Numbered from the stretch's first letter, positions 17,714 through 26,549 are shown. The stretch: 64,000 bases of DNA from Desulfoscipio geothermicus DSM 3669 (GCF_900115975.1 NZ_FOYM01000014.1:38294-102293); one strand, 5' to 3'. Translations and numbers: made by a program. Notes: generated by a model from the letters alone, not told the origin.

Positions 17714-19105
17714 TTAAAACTCTGCGTTCTTGGGCGTCCGGGGGAAGCAAATTACATCCCGTATGTTGGTCATTCCCGTCAGGTACATGATCAGCCGCTC
17801 GAACCCCAGGCCGAAGCCGGCGTGCCTGGTGCCCCCGTACTTGCGCAGGTCCAGGTACCACCAGTACTCCTCCTTGTTCAGCCCCTGCTCATCCATCCTT
17901 TTTCCCAGGTGCTCCAGCCGCTCCTCCCTCTGGCTGCCGCCGATAATTTCACCCACCCCCGGGGCCAGCAGGTCCATGGCCGCCACGGTCTTGCCATCGT
18001 CATTCATGCGCATGTAAAAGGCCTTGATTTCCTTGGGGTAATCGGTCACGAATACCGGCTTTTTAAAATGCTTTTCGGTGATGTAACGCTCGTGCTCGGT
18101 CTGCAGGTCATGACCCCATTCAACGGGGTATTCGAACTGCTCTCCGGAATTTTTGAGGATCTCGATGGCCTCGGTATAGGTAATATGGCCGAAATCCGCA
18201 TTAACCACGTTCTCCAGCCGTTCCAGTAGTCCCTTGTCGATGAAGCTATTGAAGAACTGCATCTCCAGGGGAGCGTTTTTCAGCACGTAACTGATAATGT
18301 ATTTCAGCATATCCTCTGCCAAGTCCATATCGTCCTGCAGGTCGGCAAAGGCCATTTCAGGCTCAATCATCCAGAACTCGGCGGCATGGCGGGGCGTGTT
18401 GGAATTCTCAGCCCGGAAGGTGGGACCGAAAGTATAAACATTCCCGAAAGCCAGGGCATAGGCTTCGGCCTCCAACTGGCCGCTGACGGTAAGGTTGGTC
18501 TCCTTACCGAAGAAATCCCTGGTGAAATCCACATTTCCCCTGTCGTCACGCGGCATTTTGTCAAAACCCAGGGTGGTCACCCGGAACATTTCACCGGCAC
18601 CCTCGGCGTCGCTGCCGGTGATGATGGGTGTGTGCACATAGACAAAACCCCTTTCCTGAAAGAACTTGTGAATGGCGTAAGCTGCTGTCGACCGTACCCT
18701 GAACACTGCGGAAAAAGTGTTGGTCCGGGGGCGCAGGTGGGCGATGGTGCGCAGGAACTCAAAGGTATGCCTCTTTTTCTGCAGCGGGTAATCCGGCGCC
18801 GAATGTCCCTCTATTTCTAAGCTTTCCGCTTTCAATTCAAAAGGTTGTTTGGCGCCGGGAGATTCTACCAGTTCCCCCGTCACCCGGATGGCCGACCCCG
18901 TAACCAGCTTGGATACCTCTTTGAAGTTGGCCAGGTTTTCATCGTACACAACCTGCAGGTTTGCGAAATACGTGCCGTCGTTTAGTTCAATAAACCCGAA
19001 GTTCTTGGATGCCCTGACCGTCCGCACCCAGCCGTTCACTTTTATTTTCTTATTCAGGTAGTTCTCCTTGCGTATGTATAATTCTTTAATCGTGGTTTTT
19101 TCCAC
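17714..19105 (-). CDS. asnS: Asparaginyl-tRNA synthetase
   Basis: A class IIb aminoacyl-tRNA synthetase of 463 residues that charges tRNA-Asn. The N-terminal OB-fold anticodon-binding domain (about 1-110) includes [19 protein letters not shown]. The catalytic core has motif 2 around [21 protein letters not shown] and motif 3 [15 protein letters not shown]. The GTG at 19103-19105 follows GGGAGGG with 7 bases between; the frame is open a further 37 codons but that part is not AsnS-like. No T-box leader elements (such as the AGGGTGGNACCGCG box) are seen upstream. The gene is single, with a hairpin terminator. Confidence 0.95.
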   Translation of the reverse strand: MEKTTIKELYIRKENYLNKKIKVNGWVRTVRASKNFGFIELNDGTYFANLQVVYDENLANFKEVSKLVTGSAIRVTGELVESPGAKQPFELKAESLEIEGHSAPDYPLQKKRHTFEFLRTIAHLRPRTNTFSAVFRVRSTAAYAIHKFFQERGFVYVHTPIITGSDAEGAGEMFRVTTLGFDKMPRDDRGNVDFTRDFFGKETNLTVSGQLEAEAYALAFGNVYTFGPTFRAENSNTPRHAAEFWMIEPEMAFADLQDDMDLAEDMLKYIISYVLKNAPLEMQFFNSFIDKGLLERLENVVNADFGHITYTEAIEILKNSGEQFEYPVEWGHDLQTEHERYITEKHFKKPVFVTDYPKEIKAFYMRMNDDGKTVAAMDLLAPGVGEIIGGSQREERLEHLGKRMDEQGLNKEEYWWYLDLRKYGGTRHAGFGLGFERLIMYLTGMTNIRDVICFPRTPKNAEF

Positions 19106-19190
19106 TGTATTTCCCTCCCCGTAATAAGGTATATATGCAAATATAACAAAAAAATCCCTTAAGTAATGCCTACAAGATAAAATTTCCCAA

Positions 19191-19236
19191 ACAGGGCGCC
19201 CATATTCCGCTGGCAAACCGATATTCCCCGCCCTGT
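19191..19236. repeat. Short inverted repeat upstream of asnS
   Basis: ACAGGGCG and CGCCCTGT arms enclose about 30 bases that themselves contain a repeated ATATTCC. There is no T run. The rest of the 338-base gap to the next gene shows nothing else I can name. Confidence 0.35.
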
Positions 19237-19443
19237 ACTACGGCTTTTAAGTTATTTGACGGTTTATCTTCAATTCCTCTTTGAGATATGCCTTATACCT
19301 AGCTAAAAAGGGAACGGGCATTTTGTTACGTAGTATCTTTGGAGTGTGCAGCAGCTGGATACTTTGAATAAATTTTAGTCAATGGTTAAATACTAATTAT
19401 AAATGAAAATTTAATGAACTAATTACAGGAGTGTTGTTATATA

Positions 19444-19941
19444 ATGCAATTTATAAATTCATTTTGTAAGAATACAAAAGAAAAACCTCATTGCGGGGAA
19501 GTATTTTGCTTATGGCAACATCTTGCTCAGAGATATGATACTTTAGAAATAACACAAATTTTTCAGAACTTCGCCCACGATAATGATTTTAAAGCCATAT
19601 TAACTATGGGATTAAAAATCCTCAATAATGAAATAGAGCTTATCGAAAAACAAATGAATTATTTTGATATTTCTGTACCCCCAAGACCACCAAAGTCAGC
19701 AAACACTCCTACTAATACTGAAATATTACGAGATGAAATAATGTTTCGTATTATTTATTGGGGGATACAAAATTTTGTTATTCAGCAAACAAAAAGTATA
19801 TTAGCGGTCGAAAAAAATCATTTAAAAAGTATGTTTATAAAAATGCTAGAAACAGAAATCAATTTATATGATAAACTTACCTCCTTCGGCAAATCAAAGG
19901 GCTGGTTATATGTCCCGCCTATGTGTGACAAAAGAAGTTAA
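19444..19941 (+). CDS. DUF3231/CotF-like helical protein
   Basis: A 165-residue, largely helical protein. The segment RYDTLEITQIFQNFAHDNDF followed by SVPPRPPKS resembles one half of the duplicated DUF3231 proteins of spore formers, which have a ferritin-like or coat-protein-like fold. It carries the conserved proline-rich linker PPRPP and a C-terminal helix. Function is unknown in the family; links to the spore coat are suggested by the CotF relationship. ATG is about 12 bases behind AGGAG. It is a low-G+C gene standing alone. The assignment is by pattern memory only. Confidence 0.55.
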   Translation: MQFINSFCKNTKEKPHCGEVFCLWQHLAQRYDTLEITQIFQNFAHDNDFKAILTMGLKILNNEIELIEKQMNYFDISVPPRPPKSANTPTNTEILRDEIMFRIIYWGIQNFVIQQTKSILAVEKNHLKSMFIKMLETEINLYDKLTSFGKSKGWLYVPPMCDKRS

Positions 19942-20230
19942 GTTAACTATTATTACGTATTATTAACAGACTGCGCAGAATTGATATTTTTTCAATCCTG
20001 CGTTTTATCTCCGTAGACTGCAGCATTTCTTTAACCTTCTGATCATGAACTGCAATTTTCTATTACCCTTTTGGTTATGGCCCTTCACAATAACTAATTT
20101 AGTACTCAAATCTTCTTCCAAGTGGATAACCTTAGCCAAAATTAACGTATTTTAATTCGCAATAAAATGTTCACATAGTCTAATGCATGGAATATTATGT
20201 TAGTAATCTTTATATTTGGGAGGTTTGGTT
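19942..20230. other. Non-coding gap with a possible coding relic
   Basis: About 289 bases. On the minus strand between roughly 19990 and 20150, two overlapping frames read like broken protein (one with KVKEMLQSTEIKRRIEKIS, the other with EEDLSTKLVIVKGHNQKG). No start or family is recognisable. The last bases hold the ribosome site of the next gene. Confidence 0.3.
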
Positions 20231-20686
20231 ATGGATGCATATTACAAGGTAGTTAAAGGGCTAAAAACCACCTTGCTGGACGAACGTGCCACTGCCGTTT
20301 TTTATGCAAAAATGCGTGACATATCACGAACTTACGCGGGTGTTGAAGCATTTGCCGAAGCACGAAAAGACGAGTTGGACCATGCCCGAGAACTTACGGA
20401 ATTACTGGAAGAACTAACAGGAACAACACCAATGGAAGCAACCCAACAGATTACACCTCCAGTCTTTAGTAATTATTGCGAAGGCATTGCTATAGCAATT
20501 GATGGCGAAAGAAACGCGGGTATTGAATACTCAAACATCATAAAAATCTCACCGTACGATAAAGTAAATAAATACTTGATCAAAATAATTAGTGATGAGG
20601 AAGTTCACCTGGCGAAATTTAGTAAACTATATGAAATGGAATGCCAGCAAAACTATCAACCATATCAACATAGTACAAAAATTTAA
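20231..20686 (+). CDS. Ferritin-like di-iron domain protein
   Basis: A 151-residue four-helix protein without a rubredoxin tail. Two E...ExxH-type ligand sets can be read: ERATAVFYAKM with ARKDELDHAREL, and DGERNAGIEYS with ISDEEVHLAKF. This is the arrangement of the ferritin-like/rubrerythrin superfamily and suggests a di-iron site for oxygen or peroxide chemistry. ATG at 20231 is 7 bases behind GGGAGG. The gene is solitary, with about 270 bases downstream in which I see nothing. Function beyond the fold is unassigned. Confidence 0.75.
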   Translation: MDAYYKVVKGLKTTLLDERATAVFYAKMRDISRTYAGVEAFAEARKDELDHARELTELLEELTGTTPMEATQQITPPVFSNYCEGIAIAIDGERNAGIEYSNIIKISPYDKVNKYLIKIISDEEVHLAKFSKLYEMECQQNYQPYQHSTKI

Positions 20687-20954
20687 CAAGCATTGAAAAG
20701 TAATTATATTTTGGAAAGACCAAAGAAATTCTTAGGCGAGCATGTAAATATAGTCTTTAAAACTATAAAAACGTTGTCATACTTGAATCAGCGGGACTAC
20801 TATTAAAATTATTGATATTTCATGAGAGACTAGAGATCAAACATTTAATCAACCACCATTTAAAAATAACTGGCATGGTTTTGCCAGCTATCATTACATT
20901 TGTCAGTTTACGAAATACTGATTATACGCCCGCTTTTTTTAACCAGTCTGTTGT

Positions 20955-21308
20955 TTAGCATCTCGTGTGCATATTGATATGCCCGGTTGCAGGCGAACCG
21001 TCGTGGCTGGTGTTCATGGCCTGCATCATGTCAAACGCTTCACCTTCCCGGCACTCGCCCAATACGATCCTCTTCGGAACCATGCGCAGGGCGTCCGCCA
21101 CTAGGTCGTGCTGCGTCACTTCCCCTTCTCCTCGCACGGTTACGTTGCCCGATTCGTTGAAATAGGCCAGCGCTACACTGACTCCGACATCGGCCTGCGT
21201 GGCAGCGGCGCACGCCATAGCCACCGAAGCAGTTGACTTGCCTACCCCACTTTTAATACCAGATGAAACTACTACCGTTTTGGGCAGCTTCCGTAGTCGC
21301 TCAGGCAT
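20955..21308 (-). pseudogene. Chimeric remnant of ParA-like and CpaF/TadA-like secretion genes
   Basis: One open frame joins two unrelated fragments. The first 60 residues look like a ParA/MinD-type ATPase start (SSGIKSGVGKSTASVAMA, a deviant Walker A). From about residue 65 the text is the middle of a CpaF/TadA/VirB11 secretion ATPase (HDLVADALRMVPKRIVLGEC followed by EAFDMMQAMNTSHDGSPATG). The downstream half of the CpaF is missing. G+C is much higher than flanking DNA. It is probably the product of deletion within a Tad or conjugation locus and unlikely to be functional. Confidence 0.7.
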
Positions 21309-21447
21309 GTGCTTTGTCGATGCGCACTAAGTAACCAGGCAGGGCTGGCACCCGGCGGAACGAGGGGCATTTTCTCCGCCTGCTGCCGCATATCTCCACG
21401 CACCGCGTCAGCTTCTTGCTCGATCATGCCGGCTATATCATTGCCGG

Positions 21448-21563
21448 TCATGTTGCCGCCACCGTGCCTCCCTCGGGGGTGAATTCCGCAATATGTCGCG
21501 CGCGGACGGGGTCACCTGCGGCTATAGCGGTCCTTGTACGCCGGCCAATGCCAATCGGGAAAT
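21448..21563 (-). pseudogene. Tail of a SAF-domain (CpaB-like) protein
   Basis: The minus strand reads GRRTRTAIAAGDPVRARHI and ends shortly after in TVAAT-stop. This is the C-terminal pattern of SAF-domain pilus assembly proteins (CpaB/RcpC). It directly precedes an ATG-initiated frame (MTGNDIAGMIEQEADAVRG) that runs into the ParA-like relic. It fits a decayed Tad/Flp or conjugation gene cluster. Confidence 0.55.
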
Positions 21564-21579
21564 TATTTAATAAAGAAAC

Positions 21580-21903
21580 CTAATTTTTATGAATTTTAAT
21601 ATATGCTTTTAAAATTGTTGAAATAAATTGAAGGTGTTTTGCTTCCATGCCTTTTATTATATAAAGCGATTGCATTAATTCAGCAGGCAATTTTTTATTT
21701 TGTGAGTCAATAAATAATAAATGAACCTCTATACCAAGAACATCCGCAATCTTTTCAATAAGCTCTATAGAAGGATTTTTCTTTCCCCTTTCTAGATAAC
21801 CCCAATATGATGAAGTAATGCCGGCAAGCAAAGCCGCTTCTTTTTGGGAGAAACCCCTCAGAATCCTAAAATGTTTTATGTTTTTCCCGACAATAATTTT
21901 CAT
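21580..21903 (-). CDS. XRE-family helix-turn-helix regulator
   Basis: A 107-residue protein. Residues 5-60 form a Cro/CI-type HTH (IKHFRILRGFSQKEAALLAG then YWGYLERGKKNPSIELIEKIA). The C-terminal 45 residues are helical and may dimerise. The targets are unknown. It is A+T-rich, unlike the secretion relics next to it, and lies divergent to the c-di-GMP module, whose promoter begins about 85 bases away, so it could act on that promoter. It also resembles repressors left by mobile elements. Confidence 0.85.
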   Translation of the reverse strand: MKIIVGKNIKHFRILRGFSQKEAALLAGITSSYWGYLERGKKNPSIELIEKIADVLGIEVHLLFIDSQNKKLPAELMQSLYIIKGMEAKHLQFISTILKAYIKIHKN

Positions 21904-21986
21904 AGTTTAAGTTTCGCCATATTTTTGTTAAAGTATTAGTTTTATTACGATATTTTGACATAATGCATCCTAATAGTTTATTTTTA

Positions 21987-22016
21987 TTGAAATTTAACAA
22001 CTGATAGTTATATAAT
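21987..22016 (+). promoter_or_regulatory. Promoter of the c-di-GMP module
   Basis: TTGAAA (21987-21992) and TATAAT (22011-22016) are separated by 18 bases. Transcription would begin near 22023, just ahead of the riboswitch. Confidence 0.75.
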
Positions 22017-22039
22017 ATTTAAGGATTTTATGAATCTGT

Positions 22040-22136
22040 TTCACAAATGGTAAACTATCTCGAAAGAGTAGGGCACAAAGCTACGGGTCTAACGTCCAAT
22101 CAATGTGGGCTATGACAGCCAAGCTGCAGGGGAACA
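22040..22136 (+). ncRNA. Cyclic di-GMP-I (GEMM-I) riboswitch
   Basis: The core reads GGTAAAC, a CTATCTC-GAAA-GAGTAG hairpin with the GAAA tetraloop, GGGCACAAAGCTACGGGTCT, then a second arm with GACAGCCAAGCTGCAGGG. These are the conserved aptamer features, including the GCAAAGC-like joint and GGTCTAA segment. Downstream, a TTTCCCCTCC stretch (about 22158-22170) can pair with the GGAGGGAAT ribosome site of the HD-GYP gene (22200-22208). Control is therefore probably at translation initiation. The genes it governs both degrade and make c-di-GMP. Confidence 0.9.
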
Positions 22137-22214
22137 GTTTATTATGCTTTGTGTTACATTTCCCCTCCTTTTGCGATTAATATGCCTTTTTCATCTTTTG
22201 GAGGGAATATTAAA

Positions 22215-22826
22215 TTGAAGTTAAATATAGATGTGATACAAACCATTCTAGCCGGATTTCCTCATGATTTACGTCAACATTCTTTAAATGTATGTTATCT
22301 ATCTTTAAAATTAGCAGATTATGCCGGTTACGCTTATGAGCAAAAAAGAACGCTTATTATTGGTGCTTTACTTCATGATATAGGGAAGAGCTGTATAGAT
22401 GAAAGTATACTGAATAAACCTGGCAAATTAACGTATAATGAATTTTTAATAGTTAAACAACACACAATTTTGGGTGTAAAAATGCTTGAATACTTTAAAG
22501 AAAGCAACGAAATTCTTCCGATTATTCTTTATCACCATGAGCGTTGGGATGGAAAAGGTTATGAAGGTCTTGCAGGGGAAAATATCCCTAAATTAGCAAG
22601 CATAGTGACTCTTGCCGATGCATTTGATGCTATGACAAGTTACCGTCCCTATCAGAAACCAAAAACTCTAACAAGTGCCCTTAAACAGTTAAATATCAAT
22701 AAAGGTACACAATTTGACCCAAATTTAGTTGTGTTATTTGAATCATGCATTTTAGATTTAACAAAAAGACCATATGAAACGTCTACTGGCAAATTCATTG
22801 ATCAGCTAATTACCAATTTATATTAA
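22215..22826 (+). CDS. HD-GYP-type phosphohydrolase, probable c-di-GMP phosphodiesterase
   Basis: A 203-residue single-domain HD-GYP-like protein. It has the HD metal site ALLHDIGK and the second half HHERWDGKGYEGLAGENIP followed by LADAFDAMTSYRPY. The signature tripeptide reads GYE rather than GYP. Such domains linearise c-di-GMP. The frame is open further upstream, but TTG at 22215 lies nine bases behind GGAGGG, which is the site predicted to be masked by the riboswitch. It is the first gene of a three-gene operon (25-base gap, then directly adjoining). A different cyclic dinucleotide or nucleotide substrate cannot be excluded. Confidence 0.85.
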   Translation: MKLNIDVIQTILAGFPHDLRQHSLNVCYLSLKLADYAGYAYEQKRTLIIGALLHDIGKSCIDESILNKPGKLTYNEFLIVKQHTILGVKMLEYFKESNEILPIILYHHERWDGKGYEGLAGENIPKLASIVTLADAFDAMTSYRPYQKPKTLTSALKQLNINKGTQFDPNLVVLFESCILDLTKRPYETSTGKFIDQLITNLY

Positions 22827-22851
22827 ATTGCCTTAGAAAGAGGTCTTTTAG

Positions 22852-23208
22852 GTGGATACAAACGATAAAAAAAGTGGCAATAGAAAAGCCAATATACAAA
22901 TGCGTTTTTCTGACTTCGATCTTCCTCCTATGCAAGACGTTTTGTTGATCGGTAAACGAGCACCCATAGGACCCGAGGCCGTTCGCAGAATGGTTGACGC
23001 CCTCGCTCCCGGTCAATATGAAGTTATTCCCGTGGAAAACAGCCAGATAGAAGCCATGGCTGTCAAAAGCTCACTCTTTAATTGGATGTCACGAGATACC
23101 TTAATTAATACTATACTTGAGGAAGGCATTAAACTGGTAAATGATAAATCCATAATTAAAGCCACGTTGGAAATTACAATTTCTATATATAAAGAAGTTG
23201 ATGTTTAA
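22852..23208 (+). CDS. Conserved-looking small protein of the c-di-GMP operon, function unknown
   Basis: 118 residues from a GTG behind AGAGG. The N-terminal 20 residues are polar. A central stretch VLLIGKRAPIGPEAVRRMVDAL and VIPVENSQIEAMA suggests an alpha/beta domain, and the C-terminus is helical. I recognise no family and see no HD, GGDEF, EAL or PilZ motif. Its stop is followed without a gap by the CBS-GGDEF start (TAA-ATG), so it is co-translated with a diguanylate cyclase and may be an adaptor or regulator of that enzyme. That role is inferred from position only. Confidence 0.6.
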   Translation: MDTNDKKSGNRKANIQMRFSDFDLPPMQDVLLIGKRAPIGPEAVRRMVDALAPGQYEVIPVENSQIEAMAVKSSLFNWMSRDTLINTILEEGIKLVNDKSIIKATLEITISIYKEVDV

Positions 23209-24045
23209 ATGTTTCAAGCAAAAGATATAATGACAAGTCCTGTTATCTCAATTGACCCTGAAAAAAGCGTTTTTTATGCTGCGGAATATATGCGAAAAAA
23301 TCAATTGGGCGGTTTACCTGTTATTGAAAACGGTAACCTGGTAGGTATTATTACATCCAGAGATATACGCCTTAGCCACCCCAATCGGCTTGTAGCCGAC
23401 GCAATGACTAAAAGAGTTTTTTCATGCGCGCCAAGCGATACAGTTTGGGATGTGGCTATGGTAATGGATAAACACCGGGTTGAACGATTGCCTGTAGTGA
23501 AAAATAGTACAGTCATAGGGATAATAACCAAGACTCAGATACAAAAAAAGATGGGGCAAATGTATGATCCTTTAACGGATATATACAACTCAGCTTACAT
23601 ATACCAAGTTGCCACAAGATTACTAACTGAAGGACATGAAATTTGTGTAATTCTATTTGACGTTAATAATTTCGGGAAAATAAATAAAAAATTTGGACAC
23701 GTTTACGGTGACAGCTGTCTAAAAGAGATTTCAAAGGTATTACATGAATATACAGATGATGAATGTGATTTTATCTGCAGATACGGTGGTGACGAATTTG
23801 TTGTCGTTACTCTCAACAAAATAAGCGCTGCTAAGCAACTGGCCGCTAAGATTATAGATAAGATCGCCTTCCATACCTCTAAAGTCGGCGTGCCTGTTAC
23901 TGTCTCAGCGGGAATCTGCGGTGGACATAGAAAATATGCCAGAGATTATAATAACCAATATAAAGTTATTGAGAATCTAATTAATAAAGCTAGTTTGGCA
24001 TCAACACAAGCTAAAACACTAAACAAAAAGTATATAATTTATTAG
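23209..24045 (+). CDS. CBS-pair diguanylate cyclase
   Basis: 278 residues. Two CBS motifs (about 6-58 and 66-118) form a nucleotide-sensing Bateman module: DIMTSPVISIDPEKSV...GIITSRDI, then AMTKRVFSCAPSDTV...GIITKTQI. The GGDEF domain (about 122-270) has the active site RYGGDEFVV and the upstream FDVNNFGKINKKFGH. No RxxD product-inhibition site is seen before GGDEF, so feedback may be exerted at the riboswitch instead. It makes c-di-GMP from two GTP. It is the last gene of the riboswitch-controlled operon. The CBS pair could sense AMP, ATP or SAM, which the sequence does not decide. Confidence 0.92.
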   Translation: MFQAKDIMTSPVISIDPEKSVFYAAEYMRKNQLGGLPVIENGNLVGIITSRDIRLSHPNRLVADAMTKRVFSCAPSDTVWDVAMVMDKHRVERLPVVKNSTVIGIITKTQIQKKMGQMYDPLTDIYNSAYIYQVATRLLTEGHEICVILFDVNNFGKINKKFGHVYGDSCLKEISKVLHEYTDDECDFICRYGGDEFVVVTLNKISAAKQLAAKIIDKIAFHTSKVGVPVTVSAGICGGHRKYARDYNNQYKVIENLINKASLASTQAKTLNKKYIIY

Positions 24046-24225
24046 GAAAAACTAATTTTATGAGGAACTATATTAAAAGCAGTATTTGGACAAATTCCTG
24101 TTCGGGACTGGGGTACGGCGTTTTAATTCTTGCATTATTGATGATAAATAGCTTACCGTCGCCCATCCCCTTTTTGTGCGGGGTATTTCGGGGTATTTGG
24201 GGTCATTATTGCCGGAATAAAATTT

Positions 24226-24269
24226 GAAAACCCTTAAACCTTTGTGTATCAAAGGCTTAAGGGTTTTCA
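24226..24269 (-). terminator. Terminator following tRNA-Arg
   Basis: A long A/T-closed stem (AAAACCCTTAAGCCTTTG paired with its complement) ends in GGGTTTTCAAATTTT on the minus strand. Confidence 0.75.
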
Positions 24270-24284
24270 GGTTAAATCCGGTTT

Positions 24285-24359
<75 letters not shown>

Positions 24360-24433
24360 CCGTTAAATTTGCTACATAAAACATTGTATCATAAAATTGA
24401 AATAATGCAAGGCATAAATATTAGGTGAAAAAT

Positions 24434-24807
24434 TCAAAATATGGCCACCATCTCCAGCACCGCGGACAGGCGGCGCTTTCTTTCTGCGCCGCTTATGCCG
24501 TACAGAGAGGCGTGGAAATCCAGCAATTGTTCACAGGTAAGCCAATCATGATAGCGAAGTTCTTGGGCAAAAAAACAATCTTGCTGCGCACCTTGAGATC
24601 GCCCAGCGGGCGCCCAAGCAGACTTGCTTTCCCTGATATGGGAAACAGAAGCCCCACCAGCATTTTTACCAAAGTGCTTTTACCGGCACCGTTGGGGCCT
24701 AAAAAGCCGAAGATTTGCCCCCGGGATACCCGGAGACAAATCTCTGCACAACCTACCTTTGAGCCGTATTTTTTGGTCAGGTCTACAGTTTCAATGGCTA
24801 AATTCAT
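24434..24807 (-). pseudogene. ABC transporter ATPase, frameshifted and truncated
   Basis: The first frame encodes an ABC-2-type nucleotide-binding domain start (ETVDLTKKYGSKVG, Walker A FLGPNGAGKSTLVKML) and breaks after FLPKNF. In the +1 frame the text continues sensibly as RYHDWLTCEQLLDFHASLYG and then stops. One missing base at about 24550 explains the shift. The signature, Walker B and the rest are absent. It lies 17 bases after the anti-sigma gene, so the sigma/anti-sigma operon once probably drove an ABC exporter. Confidence 0.85.
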
Positions 24808-24823
24808 GTAATCATTCCCACCT

Positions 24824-25945
24824 TTATTTCATTTGTGTCGCAATTTCCAGGGCGGAATGCAGGTCCAGTTTTTCGCCCGAGATAGTGTATATCACACCAT
24901 CCTGCTGCCAGATCAGGAACTGCATGCCGGCGGAGTTGTGCTGTCGGGAACCGGCGTCTACGAAAACTCCGCGCGTTCCGTTAACGGTAACTTCCCTGGA
25001 TGAGCCGTCGATGTTGGGAATTAATATAGTATTTTGCCAGTCATTAATTGCCAATAATTGGTTTTTTAGGTTATCGGGCATTGCCGGAATACTTAAAAGG
25101 GCATCCCGGATGGCCAGCGCATCCACGTTGGCGGGCGTTTTCAGCTCGGGGCTTCGGGCCTGGGTAATCATTATCCGGGCATTACCCGACTTGTAGGTGG
25201 CCACTATGGCGGTGGGCATGGTCAGCGAAAAATGTTGGCCGTCGAGGTTGTCGGGTAATAATGATGTACTGCCCAGTGTCTGGAGCAGACTGTTAACTTT
25301 TTGCACTTCCAGTTTTAAATTAACAGTATTGCCGGTTATTTTTTGTAATTGCGGATTACCAAAACCGTCGACCTGTGGAAGTTTAACGTCAAAATCCACT
25401 GCTGCAGATGCTTCAGTCAAGGTTACCGGTACGGATTCCTGTTTGCCTACAACTTCAGCACTACCGAAGTTATCAATATCCACTTTACTGGCGCCTTCTT
25501 GCAGGGCTTTTTCCAGTTCCTTCAGGTCCTCCGTGCTCACTGAAATGGTTTGCACTTTTTCCATCCGAAAAATGGTTAAAAATTCACCGGCCATGCTGCG
25601 CACCGCCGGAAAGCTAAAAGCGGTGAACATTACGGCTGCCGCTGCTGCGGTGGCGATTATTTTTTTGAATTTCATGACCTGTTTAAACCTCCATGTTTTT
25701 TTATTGACCGGTTGGGGGTTAGATTTATTTACAATTGGGGCTGTTTCAATACTGTAATCTGTATCCGGTTCATTCGACAGAAAGATGCTCAAGTTTTTAC
25801 TTACAAAAATATCGTTGGCGCGCAAGTTTTCCATTTTATTCCGGCAGGCCGCGCACTGGTTTAAATGGAGGGTTATTTTCCGCATTTGGTTGCTGTTCAA
25901 CTCGCCATCAATACAGGCCTGAAGGATGCCTTCATCGTAACACAT
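24824..25945 (-). CDS. Zinc-finger anti-sigma factor with large extracellular domain
   Basis: 373 residues. The N-terminal ZAS/zf-HC2 motif (HLNQCAACR, about residues 27-35) binds the partner sigma factor. A transmembrane helix lies at about 94-115, and some 250 extracytoplasmic residues follow, ending in a beta-rich part with LIWQQDGVIYTISGE, as in DUF4367-type sensor domains. It probably holds the ECF sigma factor at the membrane until a signal releases it. The start codon overlaps the sigma stop (TGATG), giving translational coupling. The ABC ATPase relic follows. The signal is unknown. Confidence 0.85.
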   Translation of the reverse strand: MCYDEGILQACIDGELNSNQMRKITLHLNQCAACRNKMENLRANDIFVSKNLSIFLSNEPDTDYSIETAPIVNKSNPQPVNKKTWRFKQVMKFKKIIATAAAAAVMFTAFSFPAVRSMAGEFLTIFRMEKVQTISVSTEDLKELEKALQEGASKVDIDNFGSAEVVGKQESVPVTLTEASAAVDFDVKLPQVDGFGNPQLQKITGNTVNLKLEVQKVNSLLQTLGSTSLLPDNLDGQHFSLTMPTAIVATYKSGNARIMITQARSPELKTPANVDALAIRDALLSIPAMPDNLKNQLLAINDWQNTILIPNIDGSSREVTVNGTRGVFVDAGSRQHNSAGMQFLIWQQDGVIYTISGEKLDLHSALEIATQMK

Positions 25946-26517
25946 CAGGCGTCACCCCCCTTTTGTTGCAGGTATATCCTTTTGAACCTGGCTTGAGCCC
26001 TGGCGATTATTGTGCCTACTGAAGATTTTTTTACATTGATTGCTTCGGCTATTTCGTCATACGAATATCCGGAATGTTTCATAAGTAAACACAACTTATC
26101 CCTTTCCGCCAATGACTCCAGCGTTTGCTGGATAATTCTTTTTTCCTCCTGCTGCAGGGCTATTTCCTCTGAAGATGCTGTTACGTCTTTTGGGCCGTTG
26201 ACTTTCTGTTCCCTTTGCTGGCGGCTTTTTTCACTACGCAGATAATTGTATGCCAGATTGGCAGCTACCCTGGAAAGCCATCCTCCGATGTTTTTGTATT
26301 CCTGCGGCGGATTGTTATACATCTTGAGAAAAGTTTCCTGGGCCAGATCCTCCGCCGTTGCCCGGTTGCCCAGCATGTATGTAAGCTGGCGGCATACAAC
26401 CGGGTAATAACGGTGATATATTTGTTGATATGTTTCTTGTACGTTTTTATCAATTAGCTTTTGTGACGGGATTATGGCCGGCCACCTCCCCGTTTTCCTT
26501 TCGTTTATATAACCCAC
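25945..26517 (-). CDS. ECF-family RNA polymerase sigma factor
   Basis: 190 residues. Region 2 includes MLGNRATAEDLAQETFLKMY (about residues 48-67) and the -10 recognition helix. Region 4 (about 125-185) has AERDKLCLLMKHSGYSYDEIA and a final recognition helix. There is no region 3 or 1.1, as expected for group IV. It is coupled to the anti-sigma gene by a one-base overlap. The start is uncertain: GTG at 26517 follows AAGGG closely, but a stronger GGGGAGG lies about 11 codons inside without a good start after it. ECF factors usually activate their own operon; no promoter was assigned here. Confidence 0.9.
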   Translation of the reverse strand: MGYINERKTGRWPAIIPSQKLIDKNVQETYQQIYHRYYPVVCRQLTYMLGNRATAEDLAQETFLKMYNNPPQEYKNIGGWLSRVAANLAYNYLRSEKSRQQREQKVNGPKDVTASSEEIALQQEEKRIIQQTLESLAERDKLCLLMKHSGYSYDEIAEAINVKKSSVGTIIARAQARFKRIYLQQKGGDA

Positions 26518-26549
26518 TCGGCCCTTTTAATGTGACATTGTTTAAAATA

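Noticed and set aside
19106..19440. Possible T-box leader for asnS
   Set aside because: No T-box sequence, specifier hairpin or antiterminator pattern could be found; only a short inverted repeat is present.
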